Shown in pieces: positions 25,577 through 34,712 of a DNA stretch of 53,613 nt. A program made the translations under genes and the position numbers. Location of the stretch: NCBI RefSeq assembly GCF_001748365.1, contig NZ_BDHH01000023.1:16334-69946 (forward strand), written 5' to 3'. How positions within the stretch are numbered: position 1 is the first letter of the stretch; each line of letters opens with the position of its first letter. The notes below the pieces were generated by a model. The model had not been told where the DNA came from and did no database searches. It saw only the letters and a program-made list of their open reading frames with translations. This DNA comes from Fusibacter sp. 3D3. Its GTDB lineage: Bacteria; Bacillota; Clostridia; Peptostreptococcales; Acidaminobacteraceae.

Positions 25577-27307
25577 TTATTGAACGTAATCTAATTCAAT
25601 ATCTTTAATCGTATAGGTCCATCTATAGTATGGTCCTAATTCCATGTTTTTAACTCGGTTATTAACGCCCCAAGTTTCATTTCTATAAGCGTTGAAAAGG
25701 TATGGGAGCTCTTCATTGGCAATAACTGCCCACTCTTTATACAATTCAGCTCTTTTATCTTGATCGTATTCTTGAGTGCCTAAAGCGAAGATTTCTTCTG
25801 CTCTTTCATTGTGGAAACCAATTGCATTGTAACCTCCAAGAACATCTGATTCTCCACCAAAGATTGGTGTTGGATCTGGATCTATAGATAAAGACCAGCC
25901 CATGTTGAACATTTCAAATTCTTGCTTATCGAATACGCGTTCAGCAACTGCATTGAATTCCATCAATTCAGGCTCAAGTTCAACGCCGATCTCTTTCCAA
26001 TTTTCTTTTGCAAGTGCAATTAGATTAAGTGGCCAATCTACATCGTTATAAGCCGTCCATACTAATGACAATTTAACGCCATCTTTATCTCTAATACCGT
26101 CTCCATCTGTATCCTTCCAACCCGCTTCATCAAGTAAAGCTCTTGCTTTTTCAACATCATAATCATAGTTGTTTAAAATTGTTGGATCAGGGAATGCCCA
26201 AGATACAGGAGAAATTGGCGTGTTACACGTAGATGCGAAACCTTCCCATTGGTTTTCAATAAATAATTCTCTATTCAAACTATACGCTAAAGCTTGTCTA
26301 ACGCGTTTGTCAGATAATTTAGGGTTTCTTAAATTGAAACCAACAAAGTTGTAACCATTACCTGTAAATTCTTGAACTGTACCAAGGCCTGTTGAAGTCA
26401 TGATATCGTAATTTTCAAGATTTGCAGGTGGGTTTACTAAATCGATGTCACCAGCAGCGAATGCAGCTGTCGCAGTTTCTGTTGGTTGCAATTTAATAAT
26501 AACACCATCTAGCTTTGTTTTTTGACCATGGAAATTATCATTTCTAGAGAGTCTTACATATTCACCCACTTTGAATTCTTCAAATTTCAAGATACCAGAT
26601 CCCACAGGATTGTTCATAGTCGATTTGAATGACTCCCAGTTGTCATATTTGTAAATATGTTGTGGTAAAATTCCATAGTTAAAATCCCAAATTTTTTGAA
26701 CATTTTGTTCTACGATTGTAAAGCTGATTGTATTCGGGTCAATTACTTTGATCCCTTCAACTGAATCTGCTTCGCCTTTTCTGTAAGCTTCAACACCAAC
26801 CATATCATTTACAATGGTTCCTCTTGGACCATCATAATCGGGATCCGCAACTGTCGTGTAAGTAAAAGCAACATCATCTGCTGTTACAGGTGTGCCATCA
26901 TGGAAAGTCATACCTTCACTTAAATGAAATGTGTAAGTGAGCTTGTCTTCAGAAATATCCCAGCTTTTTGCTGCAGCAGGAATCGGATTGCCTTGAGCAT
27001 CATTATTGATAAGTGGCTCAAATACTAATTCGGTAACCCAAGAATCATAGACATTATCTGACATGATTGAATTGAATTTTCCGTCTAAAGAAGATGTTGC
27101 AACCGTTAAAACGTTACCTCTTGATAGCGCTGGGTTTTGGGTTGCATCAAGTGCTGGTGCAGTCTCTGCTGCATCTGTGCCTGTTGGTTCTGCAGCAGGT
27201 GCTTGACTATCTGCTGGAGCTGGTTCAGTTTTAGCACCGCCACAACCTGTGAGCGCTAAAGAAAAGACCATCACAAATACAAGCAATAATACTAGTGATT
27301 TTTTCAT
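25577..27307 (-). CDS. oppA: Oligopeptide-binding lipoprotein OppA
   Basis: A 576-residue solute-binding protein of the SBP_bac_5 family. The signal peptide ends in the lipobox LTGC with Cys22 as anchor. An Ala/Pro/Glu-rich linker of about 35 residues follows. Family motifs are FEPLINNDAQGNPIPAAAKS, FHLSEGMTFHDGTPVTADDV and VRQALAYSLNRE. It captures peptides outside the membrane for OppBCDF. It starts 33 bp after the ArsR-like regulator gene. Peptide length preference cannot be read from sequence. Confidence 0.93.
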   Translation of the reverse strand: MKKSLVLLLVFVMVFSLALTGCGGAKTEPAPADSQAPAAEPTGTDAAETAPALDATQNPALSRGNVLTVATSSLDGKFNSIMSDNVYDSWVTELVFEPLINNDAQGNPIPAAAKSWDISEDKLTYTFHLSEGMTFHDGTPVTADDVAFTYTTVADPDYDGPRGTIVNDMVGVEAYRKGEADSVEGIKVIDPNTISFTIVEQNVQKIWDFNYGILPQHIYKYDNWESFKSTMNNPVGSGILKFEEFKVGEYVRLSRNDNFHGQKTKLDGVIIKLQPTETATAAFAAGDIDLVNPPANLENYDIMTSTGLGTVQEFTGNGYNFVGFNLRNPKLSDKRVRQALAYSLNRELFIENQWEGFASTCNTPISPVSWAFPDPTILNNYDYDVEKARALLDEAGWKDTDGDGIRDKDGVKLSLVWTAYNDVDWPLNLIALAKENWKEIGVELEPELMEFNAVAERVFDKQEFEMFNMGWSLSIDPDPTPIFGGESDVLGGYNAIGFHNERAEEIFALGTQEYDQDKRAELYKEWAVIANEELPYLFNAYRNETWGVNNRVKNMELGPYYRWTYTIKDIELDYVQ

Positions 27308-27340
27308 TGTAATCCCCCTTAAAATTGGAATAGCTACTCA

Positions 27341-27901
27341 TCATACCTTCGGTGGTAATGGTACCACCATATGAGCCGCAAAGTGTCTATGTGCTCCTGC
27401 TCTTGGGTCTTCTTTACCCTTGAGATAGGAATCCACGACGTGACTTAATTTATCATAAAGTTCTTTTGCTTCTTCATCCGTGAGATAGTAATCCACCGAA
27501 TAAGAAATTTTTCGAGAGGGTCCACTTGAAAAATTCTCAATGGAGTCGTAAAACTCTCTAGAAATGGTCTCAAAGAAAGCTAAAGAAACTTTATTAATAG
27601 AATCACTCATTTCATCATCTAATGTGACAGCAGTGCTATCAATAATGAGCTTGTAGGCTACTGGGCAATAGTATTTCTCTACGACACCAAATTTAGTAAC
27701 TTCTTCAATGAGCTCGATGATCCCAACTTTCTCGAGCATTTTAATATGGTAATTAACCCTACCATGAGGTTCATCCATAACCTCTGCAATTTGTTTTGCT
27801 GTCTTTGCACTGCTGTCAAATGCTTCTAAAATCTCCAAACGGTATTGCTGAGATACGGCCTTGATTTGTTCTAAATCTTTAAGAACAAGAACTTCTTTCA
27901 T
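27341..27901 (-). CDS. ArsR-like winged-helix regulator of the opp operon
   Basis: A 186-residue protein. The N-terminal winged helix (about residues 8-75) reads QYRLEILEAFDSSAKTAKQ then EPHGRVNYHIKMLEKVGIIE, typical of HTH_20/ArsR-like proteins. No CxC metal-binding motif is seen in the recognition helix, so metal sensing is unlikely. The C-terminal part (about 85-186) is of unknown fold, with a YYLTDEEAKELYDKL segment resembling regulators that bind small ligands. It heads the operon and lies 33 bp before oppA, so control of peptide uptake is a fair inference. Confidence 0.82.
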   Translation of the reverse strand: MKEVLVLKDLEQIKAVSQQYRLEILEAFDSSAKTAKQIAEVMDEPHGRVNYHIKMLEKVGIIELIEEVTKFGVVEKYYCPVAYKLIIDSTAVTLDDEMSDSINKVSLAFFETISREFYDSIENFSSGPSRKISYSVDYYLTDEEAKELYDKLSHVVDSYLKGKEDPRAGAHRHFAAHMVVPLPPKV

Positions 27902-27976
27902 AGCACCTTCCCCATCTAAAATTTGCTTTGCAACCCATATAAATTAATTTTCTCGTAAAAATTATTTTATACACAC

Positions 27977-28005
27977 ATTATAATTCTTTAAACTAAGCCA
28001 GTCAA
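27977..28005 (-). promoter_or_regulatory. SigA-type promoter of the arsR-opp operon
   Basis: On the minus strand, TTGACT (28005-28000), a 17-bp spacer and a perfect TATAAT (27982-27977). It lies about 76 bp before the regulator ATG. Confidence 0.8.
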
Positions 28006-28036
28006 TAGAACCTAGAAATAATAATGCTTCGGGCCA

Positions 28037-29644
28037 CTAAATATCCATAAGGATATAAGTAATGTCATCGTTTAAATCACCTCTCTGAGCGTTGATTTTA
28101 TCTACTATAATATCGTTTATCTCCCTGGAGGTTAAGTCCCTAGATGTTACAAACAATTCAATTATTTCATCCGTATCAAAAATTGCATTTTTCTCCTTAT
28201 CTGTCAATCCATCCGTATAGAAAAGGATTCGATCTCCATGCTGTAATTGGATGGTTTCACTGGTATACTCTGGTGTGAAAAAACCTTCAAGTTTACAAAT
28301 TGGAAAACCTCTACTCTGATCTAGGAATTCAACTTTACCATCGCTTTTAAATCTAATCGGATTGCAATTCATGCCTCCAGAACAATAAGTCAACACTTTG
28401 GTGTTTAAATTCAGTGTCGCATAAAATATAACCATGTGCATTTCATCGGGAAAATTCATGCGATTAAATTGTTCATAAAAGTATTTGAGATTTTTGTCGG
28501 GGTGCATCCCTCTAAACCGTTTGATCACACGCTCATTTGATTTGAGATAATTATTGCTGAGCATGGTCATCAATGCCGCTGAAATACCATGTCCCGATAC
28601 ATCCAGTAGATAGAGCGCTACGTTGTCATCATCTATACTGTAAATGTCATAAAAATCGCCACTTAGTCTTTCACAGGGATAATATGCAGATGTAAAGCTA
28701 ACATCTCTATGTGTAATCTTATTGCTTGGCAGTAAAGATTGTTGAATGATTTTAGCATATTCGAGTTCATCGATGATTTTCTGGTTGACCTCTCTTACCA
28801 GTAGTGTTTTCTTATCAATAATACGCTTTAAGTACTTTGAGTAGATATTAAACTGTTTTTGCAATTTTCTATTTTTGGCTTCTGGGATTTCTATATTGAA
28901 TGCGTGAATCTCTATTACAAGGATGATCAATGCAACTGCATTGATCACTGAACTTTGGATAAGCGTCTGTGTTGAAAGCGGCAGCACCGTCAGATAAAAC
29001 TGAGCAATAAACAACAGGAAAAAGCTAAAAATCATCATATAGGTGTTGATACTGCTTTCTATCAGTTCGTTCAAGATGAGTTCTAACAAAAAAATCATCA
29101 ATCCTAAAAGATAGAGAATATTCATAAAGTATATGATCTCATCAGGCATGATCAAAAGCCGAAAAGTCACCGCATAAAGAAAAAATACTACCATCATGAT
29201 CAGTATTGAAATAAAAGCCATTTTCAAATATGAAATTTCTTTAAAAACAGGGCTCTTTGCAAGCATAAAAGGAATCACCAATCCAGCTAAAAAAAGTAAT
29301 TTTCCCGTCGTTAAAAAAAAGGTTACCTCTCGGACCAGTATGATGTTACTGCTCATCAGAATAGTAACTGCAATGACCATGTTTATCACGTATAGATAGG
29401 TCCCAAAAGCAATCGCCATGAATTGCCTGTTAATATTGATCCGACTTGCATAAAAAGCCGTATTGGCCAGAAAAGAGCAGATGACAATATTGAACATCAC
29501 AATCCCACCAAGTACGATCTTTGAATACGTCCGAAGTAATCCCAGCAACAAAAAACGCTCTAATAATAGCATCCCTATCAGGCATGCACAAATGATCAAT
29601 ATTTTTTGATATTGTTTTCCCTTTATATGCATTTGATACATCAT
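28037..29644 (-). CDS. Membrane SpoIIE/PP2C-type serine phosphatase
   Basis: A 535-residue protein. About eight membrane helices fill residues 14-247. A coiled-coil-like linker (about 255-300, with IIDELEYAKIIQQSLLP) leads into a SpoIIE phosphatase domain to the C-terminus. The metal-binding Asp blocks are visible: ERLSGDFYDIYSID, YLLDVSGHGISAALMTML, FYTDGLTD and the final GDLNDDITYILMD. These phosphatases act on anti-sigma-antagonist or other phosphoserine proteins. The membrane part would sense an unknown signal. It ends the five-gene operon that starts at 33889; the uridine kinase gene lies 12 bp upstream. Confidence 0.9.
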   Translation of the reverse strand: MMYQMHIKGKQYQKILIICACLIGMLLLERFLLLGLLRTYSKIVLGGIVMFNIVICSFLANTAFYASRININRQFMAIAFGTYLYVINMVIAVTILMSSNIILVREVTFFLTTGKLLFLAGLVIPFMLAKSPVFKEISYLKMAFISILIMMVVFFLYAVTFRLLIMPDEIIYFMNILYLLGLMIFLLELILNELIESSINTYMMIFSFFLLFIAQFYLTVLPLSTQTLIQSSVINAVALIILVIEIHAFNIEIPEAKNRKLQKQFNIYSKYLKRIIDKKTLLVREVNQKIIDELEYAKIIQQSLLPSNKITHRDVSFTSAYYPCERLSGDFYDIYSIDDDNVALYLLDVSGHGISAALMTMLSNNYLKSNERVIKRFRGMHPDKNLKYFYEQFNRMNFPDEMHMVIFYATLNLNTKVLTYCSGGMNCNPIRFKSDGKVEFLDQSRGFPICKLEGFFTPEYTSETIQLQHGDRILFYTDGLTDKEKNAIFDTDEIIELFVTSRDLTSREINDIIVDKINAQRGDLNDDITYILMDI

Positions 29645-29656
29645 TCACCCCAAATT

Positions 29657-31306
29657 TTAAACATCAAAACAGCTTCCTCCGATAAATTCTTTTAAAATGG
29701 ATACATAAGGCACCAACTCATCATCGTCAATAGACCTAAAATAGCTTAAAAATTTAAGGAGCAAGACGGCTTCCCCATACTCTGAATCGCTTGGTGTAAT
29801 TTCTCTCAGGAGTGGCTCAGCATGTTTTTTCAGTACAGCCAGTTCATATGGCAATGCCGTGTTAAACATCGCATCGGCTTCTTCTTGATACGGAAAGATA
29901 TTGCGTTCTTCACCTCTTCTGACAGAGCTCCACATCCCAATTGTCTTTTTAGCCGAATGCCCTCTGAACTGATTATCTCTTACAATTCGTCTCAAAAGCC
30001 TCGTTTGAGTTGTAGGTATTCTATTATGCTCATCTATGTTGAGTTGCGTTAACGCACTGACATAAATTTTAAATTTATCTCTTTTAAATATTTTGCTTGT
30101 CAGTTGTTCATTTAATCCATGGATGCCTTCAATAATAATGGGTTGATCATTTTTAATAGAAAACGGTTTATTTCTAATTTCCCGTTTACCCACATGAAAA
30201 TTAAACACGGGTAAATCCACCATCTCACCATCTAATAGCATCATCAAATCTTGATTGAACTTTACAACATCTACCGCATCGATAGATTCGAAATCAAGAT
30301 CGCCGCGCTCGTCTTTTGGCGTTTTTTCTCGATCCACAAAATAATTATCTGTTGAAATGGTAATTGGATGAAGGCCATTGACCTTAAGCTGTATCCTCAA
30401 TCGATTGGCAAATGTCGTCTTACCAGAAGAAGAGGGCCCTGCGATTAAAATAACACGCTTCCCCGTTTTCGAAATCTGATCTGCAATATAAGCGATTTTC
30501 TTTTCATGGAGGGCTTCAGCGATTTGAATGAGCTCTGGATGTGCCTCTTGCTCAATGAGCTTGTTGAGATTGCTGACATAAGCCATTTCCATGATCTCAC
30601 CCCAACGTTCGCTTTCGTTAAAAATATCTGCAATTTTAGGCGATTCAACAAAAATAGGGGGTGCAAAAGGAGAATATTTTGTAGGATGCATTAAAATCAT
30701 GCCATTGTCGTATTTAACCATATCAAAACTCTGAATATAACCAGTGCTTGGCACCATATAACCATAAAAATAATTTTGAAGTTCTCCGCATTGATACAAA
30801 TTGATATAATCAGTATCGCGGTATTTTAAAAGATCTACTTTAGATTGCATCTTATAGTTTTCAAATGCATTTCTAGCCATCTCTATAGAGGTTTTCTTTT
30901 TTATGAAAGGTTCATTATTAGAAATAATCGCTTGCATTTTTGCTCTGATAACCTCGTAATCATCATGTGTCAATTTGCGCTCGTATTCAAATTCACAGTA
31001 TAAGCCCTTGCTCAAAGAATGTTCTATTTTGACTTTTATAGCCTTAAAACTTTCAATTGCAGCTCTGATCATGATAAAAGACAAACTTCTCTGATATATT
31101 TTTTCACCATCTGATGTTGCCAAATCAACCATTTGTATTTCGCAGCCCACCTCAACAACTTCTGTCAGTTCTTTGAGGATATTGCCACATCTAACGGCCA
31201 CAATCAAAGGCTTTTCTGTTTTTTGTATTTTTTTGGCCAAACTTTCATAGGTTACGCCCTCTTCAAGTTCAAATGTTCCGAATCCTCTTACATTGACTTT
31301 GATCAT
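29657..31306 (-). CDS. TGS-domain uridine kinase-like nucleoside kinase
   Basis: A 549-residue fusion. An N-terminal TGS domain (about 1-60, VRGFGTFELEEGVTYESLA) and a threonyl-tRNA synthetase-like second domain (about 60-250) precede a uridine kinase/phosphoribulokinase domain. The kinase has Walker A GPSSSGKTT near residue 290, then ISTDNYFVDREKTPKDERGD and IIEGIHGLNE. Family members phosphorylate a nucleoside; the TGS part may tie activity to RNA or nucleotide binding, but this is not shown. GGAGG precedes the ATG. Confidence 0.9.
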   Translation of the reverse strand: MIKVNVRGFGTFELEEGVTYESLAKKIQKTEKPLIVAVRCGNILKELTEVVEVGCEIQMVDLATSDGEKIYQRSLSFIMIRAAIESFKAIKVKIEHSLSKGLYCEFEYERKLTHDDYEVIRAKMQAIISNNEPFIKKKTSIEMARNAFENYKMQSKVDLLKYRDTDYINLYQCGELQNYFYGYMVPSTGYIQSFDMVKYDNGMILMHPTKYSPFAPPIFVESPKIADIFNESERWGEIMEMAYVSNLNKLIEQEAHPELIQIAEALHEKKIAYIADQISKTGKRVILIAGPSSSGKTTFANRLRIQLKVNGLHPITISTDNYFVDREKTPKDERGDLDFESIDAVDVVKFNQDLMMLLDGEMVDLPVFNFHVGKREIRNKPFSIKNDQPIIIEGIHGLNEQLTSKIFKRDKFKIYVSALTQLNIDEHNRIPTTQTRLLRRIVRDNQFRGHSAKKTIGMWSSVRRGEERNIFPYQEEADAMFNTALPYELAVLKKHAEPLLREITPSDSEYGEAVLLLKFLSYFRSIDDDELVPYVSILKEFIGGSCFDV

Positions 31307-31326
31307 ATTTTTGCCTCCATTTATGT

Positions 31327-32151
31327 TTATTCAAAATGTGCCATCTGAGTATTTGAAGCTTGAACATAGCCATAATACTCATTCTCAAGTAAAGTGATGA
31401 TGTATTCATTTAGATAGGAGTACTTGTATCTGTAGATGTCCACTTCAAGCAATTCTAAGCATTCTCTAAAATCATCCAAAACACAATAGGGGTTTCCATA
31501 GACACGTTGAATTTCGTCAATACTCACCCCTTTAAACCCGTGTCCTATCAAAGATTCATGTCTCAACTCTATCAGTTGATTCATTTTCTCTGAGCTTAAA
31601 ACCTTAATGACACGTTCACCTTTTACATCTTGTTTTGCATACTTTCTAAAGTAGGTGTTTATGCCGTAAATCAAATTATTATTGAAAATTTTATAGTGAT
31701 TTCTAAGAATTTTTAAGACTTCTTTTTTTTGTATAAACCGTATGTGAAATGTGAAAGTACGATCCTTTAAATGCTTTTTGATAAACATATATTTGTATAC
31801 TGCTTCCTTAAACCGATAGACACGCCCTAAAAAATCAATATATTCTTCATTGACAATTTGAAATTTGACGTTTTCTAAGAGTTCAGAAAACAAAGCATCA
31901 GGCTGACCGTTATTCAAATCTTCTAAATTTTTCTTTAGTGCTACACACGTTTCATTGTTTCTTGTCTTTTCAGAAACATGATTCAAAATCTTACGTGCTG
32001 TTTCAAAGTCAAAATTCACAGCATATCGACAAGAATCCATCAACACACCGGCATCTGATCTTTCAAACCCCTTTTCCTTTAACAGTTCAAATGCACCACC
32101 GTAGTCATAGCGTTCAATTAATTTCTTCATTACTTGCATTGATTCAGTCAT
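31327..32151 (-). CDS. Csm6-like HEPN protein without CARF domain
   Basis: A 274-residue soluble protein that I place by pattern. The C-terminal part holds LIELRHESLIGHGFKGVS, an R-x6-H motif (Arg197, His204) like the catalytic motif of HEPN ribonucleases in Csm6/Csx1. The N-terminal helical part (YDYGGAFELLKEKGF, then YAVNFDFETARKIL and FLGRVYRFKEAVYKYMFIKK) resembles the helical linker that follows the CARF domain in those proteins. No CARF domain is present, and the upstream gene stops 17 bp before its start. No CRISPR gene or array lies in the window. It sits between an RluA-type pseudouridine synthase and a uridine kinase. Confidence 0.6.
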   Translation of the reverse strand: MTESMQVMKKLIERYDYGGAFELLKEKGFERSDAGVLMDSCRYAVNFDFETARKILNHVSEKTRNNETCVALKKNLEDLNNGQPDALFSELLENVKFQIVNEEYIDFLGRVYRFKEAVYKYMFIKKHLKDRTFTFHIRFIQKKEVLKILRNHYKIFNNNLIYGINTYFRKYAKQDVKGERVIKVLSSEKMNQLIELRHESLIGHGFKGVSIDEIQRVYGNPYCVLDDFRECLELLEVDIYRYKYSYLNEYIITLLENEYYGYVQASNTQMAHFE

Positions 32152-32168
32152 GCAATCACCAACTTTTA

Positions 32169-33062
32169 CTATAGTTTTTGAACAAATGCTTCAATTTCTT
32201 TGGATTGAGTTTGATATACTTTGCCATCAATAATGAGCTTATAACCATGTAAGAGCTGCGTGCTAATGTCGTCTACTTTCTTGCCACCATACTTGACGTC
32301 TCCCACTATAGGATGTCCAATACTCGCCATACTGGCCCTAATTTGATGACTTCTACCCGTTAAAAGTTCTATTTCTACGAGCGTATACGCTCTATAGCGT
32401 TTCAAAACACTGTACTTGGTATGGCAAAACTTAGATTCATCTTGATTTGATTTTAAAATGGTCACCTTGTTTTTAACTTCATCTTTAATCAAATACCCTT
32501 TCACCTCGCCCGGTCCTTTTAGGGTGCCCTCTACCACAGTCAAGTAGTACTTGCCGATTTTGCGCTCTCTCATAAGTGCATTGTATAACTTTAAACTTTC
32601 ATAAGTCTTCGCGAAGAGAATAAGACCACTGGTGTTCTTATCCAGTCTATGCACCGGAGCCGGTCTAAATGTTTTCGTGCATAGATCTGCAAGATAGTAA
32701 TGCACAATTGTGGCTAACGTGTTTTTATATTCATCTTTATCTGGATGTGTTAACATGCCCTTGGGTTTGTTGACAATGAGCATATCATCATTTTCAAATA
32801 GGATATCCAGACCGATTTGATCTGGTTTTACGGTCACAATTTCCTTCATCAAACCTTCAATGGTCTCATCTTGCAAAAAAATATCAAGTTTGTCTTCATC
32901 TTTAAGAAAATAATCTTCTTTAACACGGATGCCGTTCACTTTGAACATCTTTTTACGGATAAGTTTGTATACATTGGTTCTAGTGGTATTGTTAAAATAT
33001 TTGAGTAAAAATCGGTCCAATCTCTGATCTGCTTCATTTTTGGTTATTATTATGGTTTTCAT
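32169..33062 (-). CDS. RluA-family pseudouridine synthase
   Basis: A 297-residue enzyme. An S4 RNA-binding domain occupies about residues 1-75 (DQRLDRFLLKYFNN), and the RluA catalytic domain follows. The catalytic Asp lies in APVHRLDKNTSGLILFAKT near residue 140. Other blocks are LLTGRSHQIRASMASIGHPI and GDVKYGG. It isomerises uridine in rRNA; RluC/RluD-type target choice cannot be told. The start overlaps the GNAT gene stop by 4 bp. Confidence 0.92.
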   Translation of the reverse strand: MKTIIITKNEADQRLDRFLLKYFNNTTRTNVYKLIRKKMFKVNGIRVKEDYFLKDEDKLDIFLQDETIEGLMKEIVTVKPDQIGLDILFENDDMLIVNKPKGMLTHPDKDEYKNTLATIVHYYLADLCTKTFRPAPVHRLDKNTSGLILFAKTYESLKLYNALMRERKIGKYYLTVVEGTLKGPGEVKGYLIKDEVKNKVTILKSNQDESKFCHTKYSVLKRYRAYTLVEIELLTGRSHQIRASMASIGHPIVGDVKYGGKKVDDISTQLLHGYKLIIDGKVYQTQSKEIEAFVQKL

Positions 33063-33889
33063 TGATACCTCACAGTTAATATTCGGTAGGGGGTACTCAC
33101 TTTATACCCAATTTTTTCATAAAGATGTATCGCGTTCTTGTTATTTGTCATAACAAACAGGTATGGTGTTTTTTCTTTTTCCAATAATTGCTGTGTTAAC
33201 TTTAACGAAATTGCCTCACCAATGCCTTTCTTTCTATACATGGGATCCACATAAATACCACCAATGATCCCTATCAAGCTGGTCTCTTCTTCAATTAAAC
33301 CTTGACCGATTAACCCTTGGTTTGATCTAACGAGGTAATATTTTTTTTGTTTCAACATTTCCCTAAGATCTTTTGAGATGTCATTAATGGACTTTACATT
33401 TCGCCCAAACTGATTTTCAACATTTATAAAGAATTTGAGCTCCTGAAAAACATCTCCTGATGCCGCACTAATCCATTCAAACGGGATTTTGATATCCTCT
33501 ATTTTTTGATTTGACTCATAGCGCATTAAAATACTGTCGTCTTCGTGAATGGAGTCAAGCGTTCTACAGATGACTCTATAGATGCCCTCTATCACACTGA
33601 CTTCACCTTTTATATACTTGGGCTTATGGTGTTTAATGGCCTTCAAAAGACTAAGGTTGCCTAATACAACTGAATCTGAATAATGTACTGTTAAAGAATT
33701 TTTATTTGAAAAGTAGAACAATCCAACGAGATCACCCTGCTGTATATAACCATAAAAAGTGCCCTGCATGGTATTTTGCTTTAATGCTTCATAAACATTT
33801 TGAAAATATAGGGTTTCTTCAAAATTGTTTTCTAAATAGGCTTCAATTTGCTGTATATCTGATTTTTCGAGTTTTCCAAACATGTCCAC
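33059..33889 (-). CDS. GNAT-family N-acetyltransferase
   Basis: A 276-residue protein. The C-terminal GNAT domain (about 150-276) shows the acetyl-CoA pyrophosphate loop RKKGIGEAIS preceded by GIIGGIYVDPMY, then NNKNAIHLYEKIGYKVS. The N-terminal 140 residues form a divergent half that may be a second, degenerate GNAT fold. The substrate is unknown. It is the first gene of an operon running to 28037 and starts divergently from the gene at 34029. Confidence 0.85.
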   Translation of the reverse strand: MDMFGKLEKSDIQQIEAYLENNFEETLYFQNVYEALKQNTMQGTFYGYIQQGDLVGLFYFSNKNSLTVHYSDSVVLGNLSLLKAIKHHKPKYIKGEVSVIEGIYRVICRTLDSIHEDDSILMRYESNQKIEDIKIPFEWISAASGDVFQELKFFINVENQFGRNVKSINDISKDLREMLKQKKYYLVRSNQGLIGQGLIEEETSLIGIIGGIYVDPMYRKKGIGEAISLKLTQQLLEKEKTPYLFVMTNNKNAIHLYEKIGYKVSTPYRILTVRYQ

Positions 33890-34028
33890 GCCTCCTTCAA
33901 AAATTGTAACACGAAAGTAATCAATTTGAAAAGAACATTACTTTAAGAAATGAATAAATTATGATATTCTAATAGATGAAGACACGTTTTTTTAACTTCT
34001 GACTAATATTTATAAATTGGAGCGTCCC

Positions 34029-34625
34029 ATGATAGAAAAAATAAAAGACATTTTATATGATTTAAGCGATATAGTTGTATCTTTAATTATAATTGCCGTT
34101 ATCTTTGTTTCGGTCTCATGGAAGATTTCGGATACCTTAGATGTCAATTTAAAAGAGACCTTAACGGGGCCCACTGTTGAAGCTGAAACCGATCCCCCTA
34201 TCAAGGTTATCATTCCTGAGATCAATCCAAATGGTATTTCAGATCCCTTGACAGATACACCTACTGATCCCGCAGGTGAAACTACAGATCCAGCAGAGCC
34301 TTCGTCTGATCCGGCATCAGGTACGCCAGAGTCCACCGGTGATACACCACCAGCCGGTGATCCCGTTTCCAATACAACTCCGGAATCCCCACCACCTGCT
34401 ACCACACCAGACACCATCAATGCTTTTGAGGTTCCTGACGGTGCAACAGGTTATAGTATTGGTAAAAAATTGGTTTCAGAAGGCTATGTAGCTGATGTTG
34501 ATACTTTTGTGAATCGTTTAGTAGCGCTCAAACTTGATAATAAGCTCAGAGCAGGTACCTTTAAAATCAGTAAAAGCGATCCACTTGACACCATTATCAA
34601 AGTGCTTGCTGGTCAAAGCCGATAG
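34029..34625 (+). CDS. Membrane-anchored protein with MltG-like C-terminal domain
   Basis: About 198 residues. One membrane helix (about 13-35) is followed by a long Pro/Thr/Asp/Glu-rich linker (about 55-135). The C-terminal 60 residues (ATGYSIGKKLVSEGYV then FKISKSDPLDTIIKVLAG) resemble the LysM-like N-terminal subdomain of MltG/YceG, the enzyme that ends glycan strands. The catalytic MltG domain is absent, so it probably binds rather than cuts peptidoglycan. I start at ATG 34029, six bases after TTGGAG. A 137-residue antisense frame over the linker is an artefact of the repeats. Confidence 0.78.
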   Translation: MIEKIKDILYDLSDIVVSLIIIAVIFVSVSWKISDTLDVNLKETLTGPTVEAETDPPIKVIIPEINPNGISDPLTDTPTDPAGETTDPAEPSSDPASGTPESTGDTPPAGDPVSNTTPESPPPATTPDTINAFEVPDGATGYSIGKKLVSEGYVADVDTFVNRLVALKLDNKLRAGTFKISKSDPLDTIIKVLAGQSR

Positions 34626-34651
34626 AAAACGAATATAGCCGTGATGCTTTA

Positions 34652-34701
34652 AAAAGGAGCTGTTGCAAATCTAAGAAATTAGATGAGCAGTAGCTCCTTT
34701 T
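34652..34701. terminator. Bidirectional terminator between convergent genes
   Basis: Outer arms AAAAGGAGCT (34652-34661) and AGCTCCTTTT (34692-34701) enclose a second stem TCTAA/TTAGA. The stem is flanked by A- and T-runs on both sides, so it can end the gene at 34625 and the one ending at 34713. Confidence 0.8.
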
Positions 34702-34712
34702 ATTGCGATTCT

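Noticed and set aside
34010-34420. Gly/Val/Ser-rich minus-strand frame of 136 codons
   Set aside because: It is the antisense of the Pro/Thr/Asp-rich linker of the 34029 gene; low complexity explains its openness.
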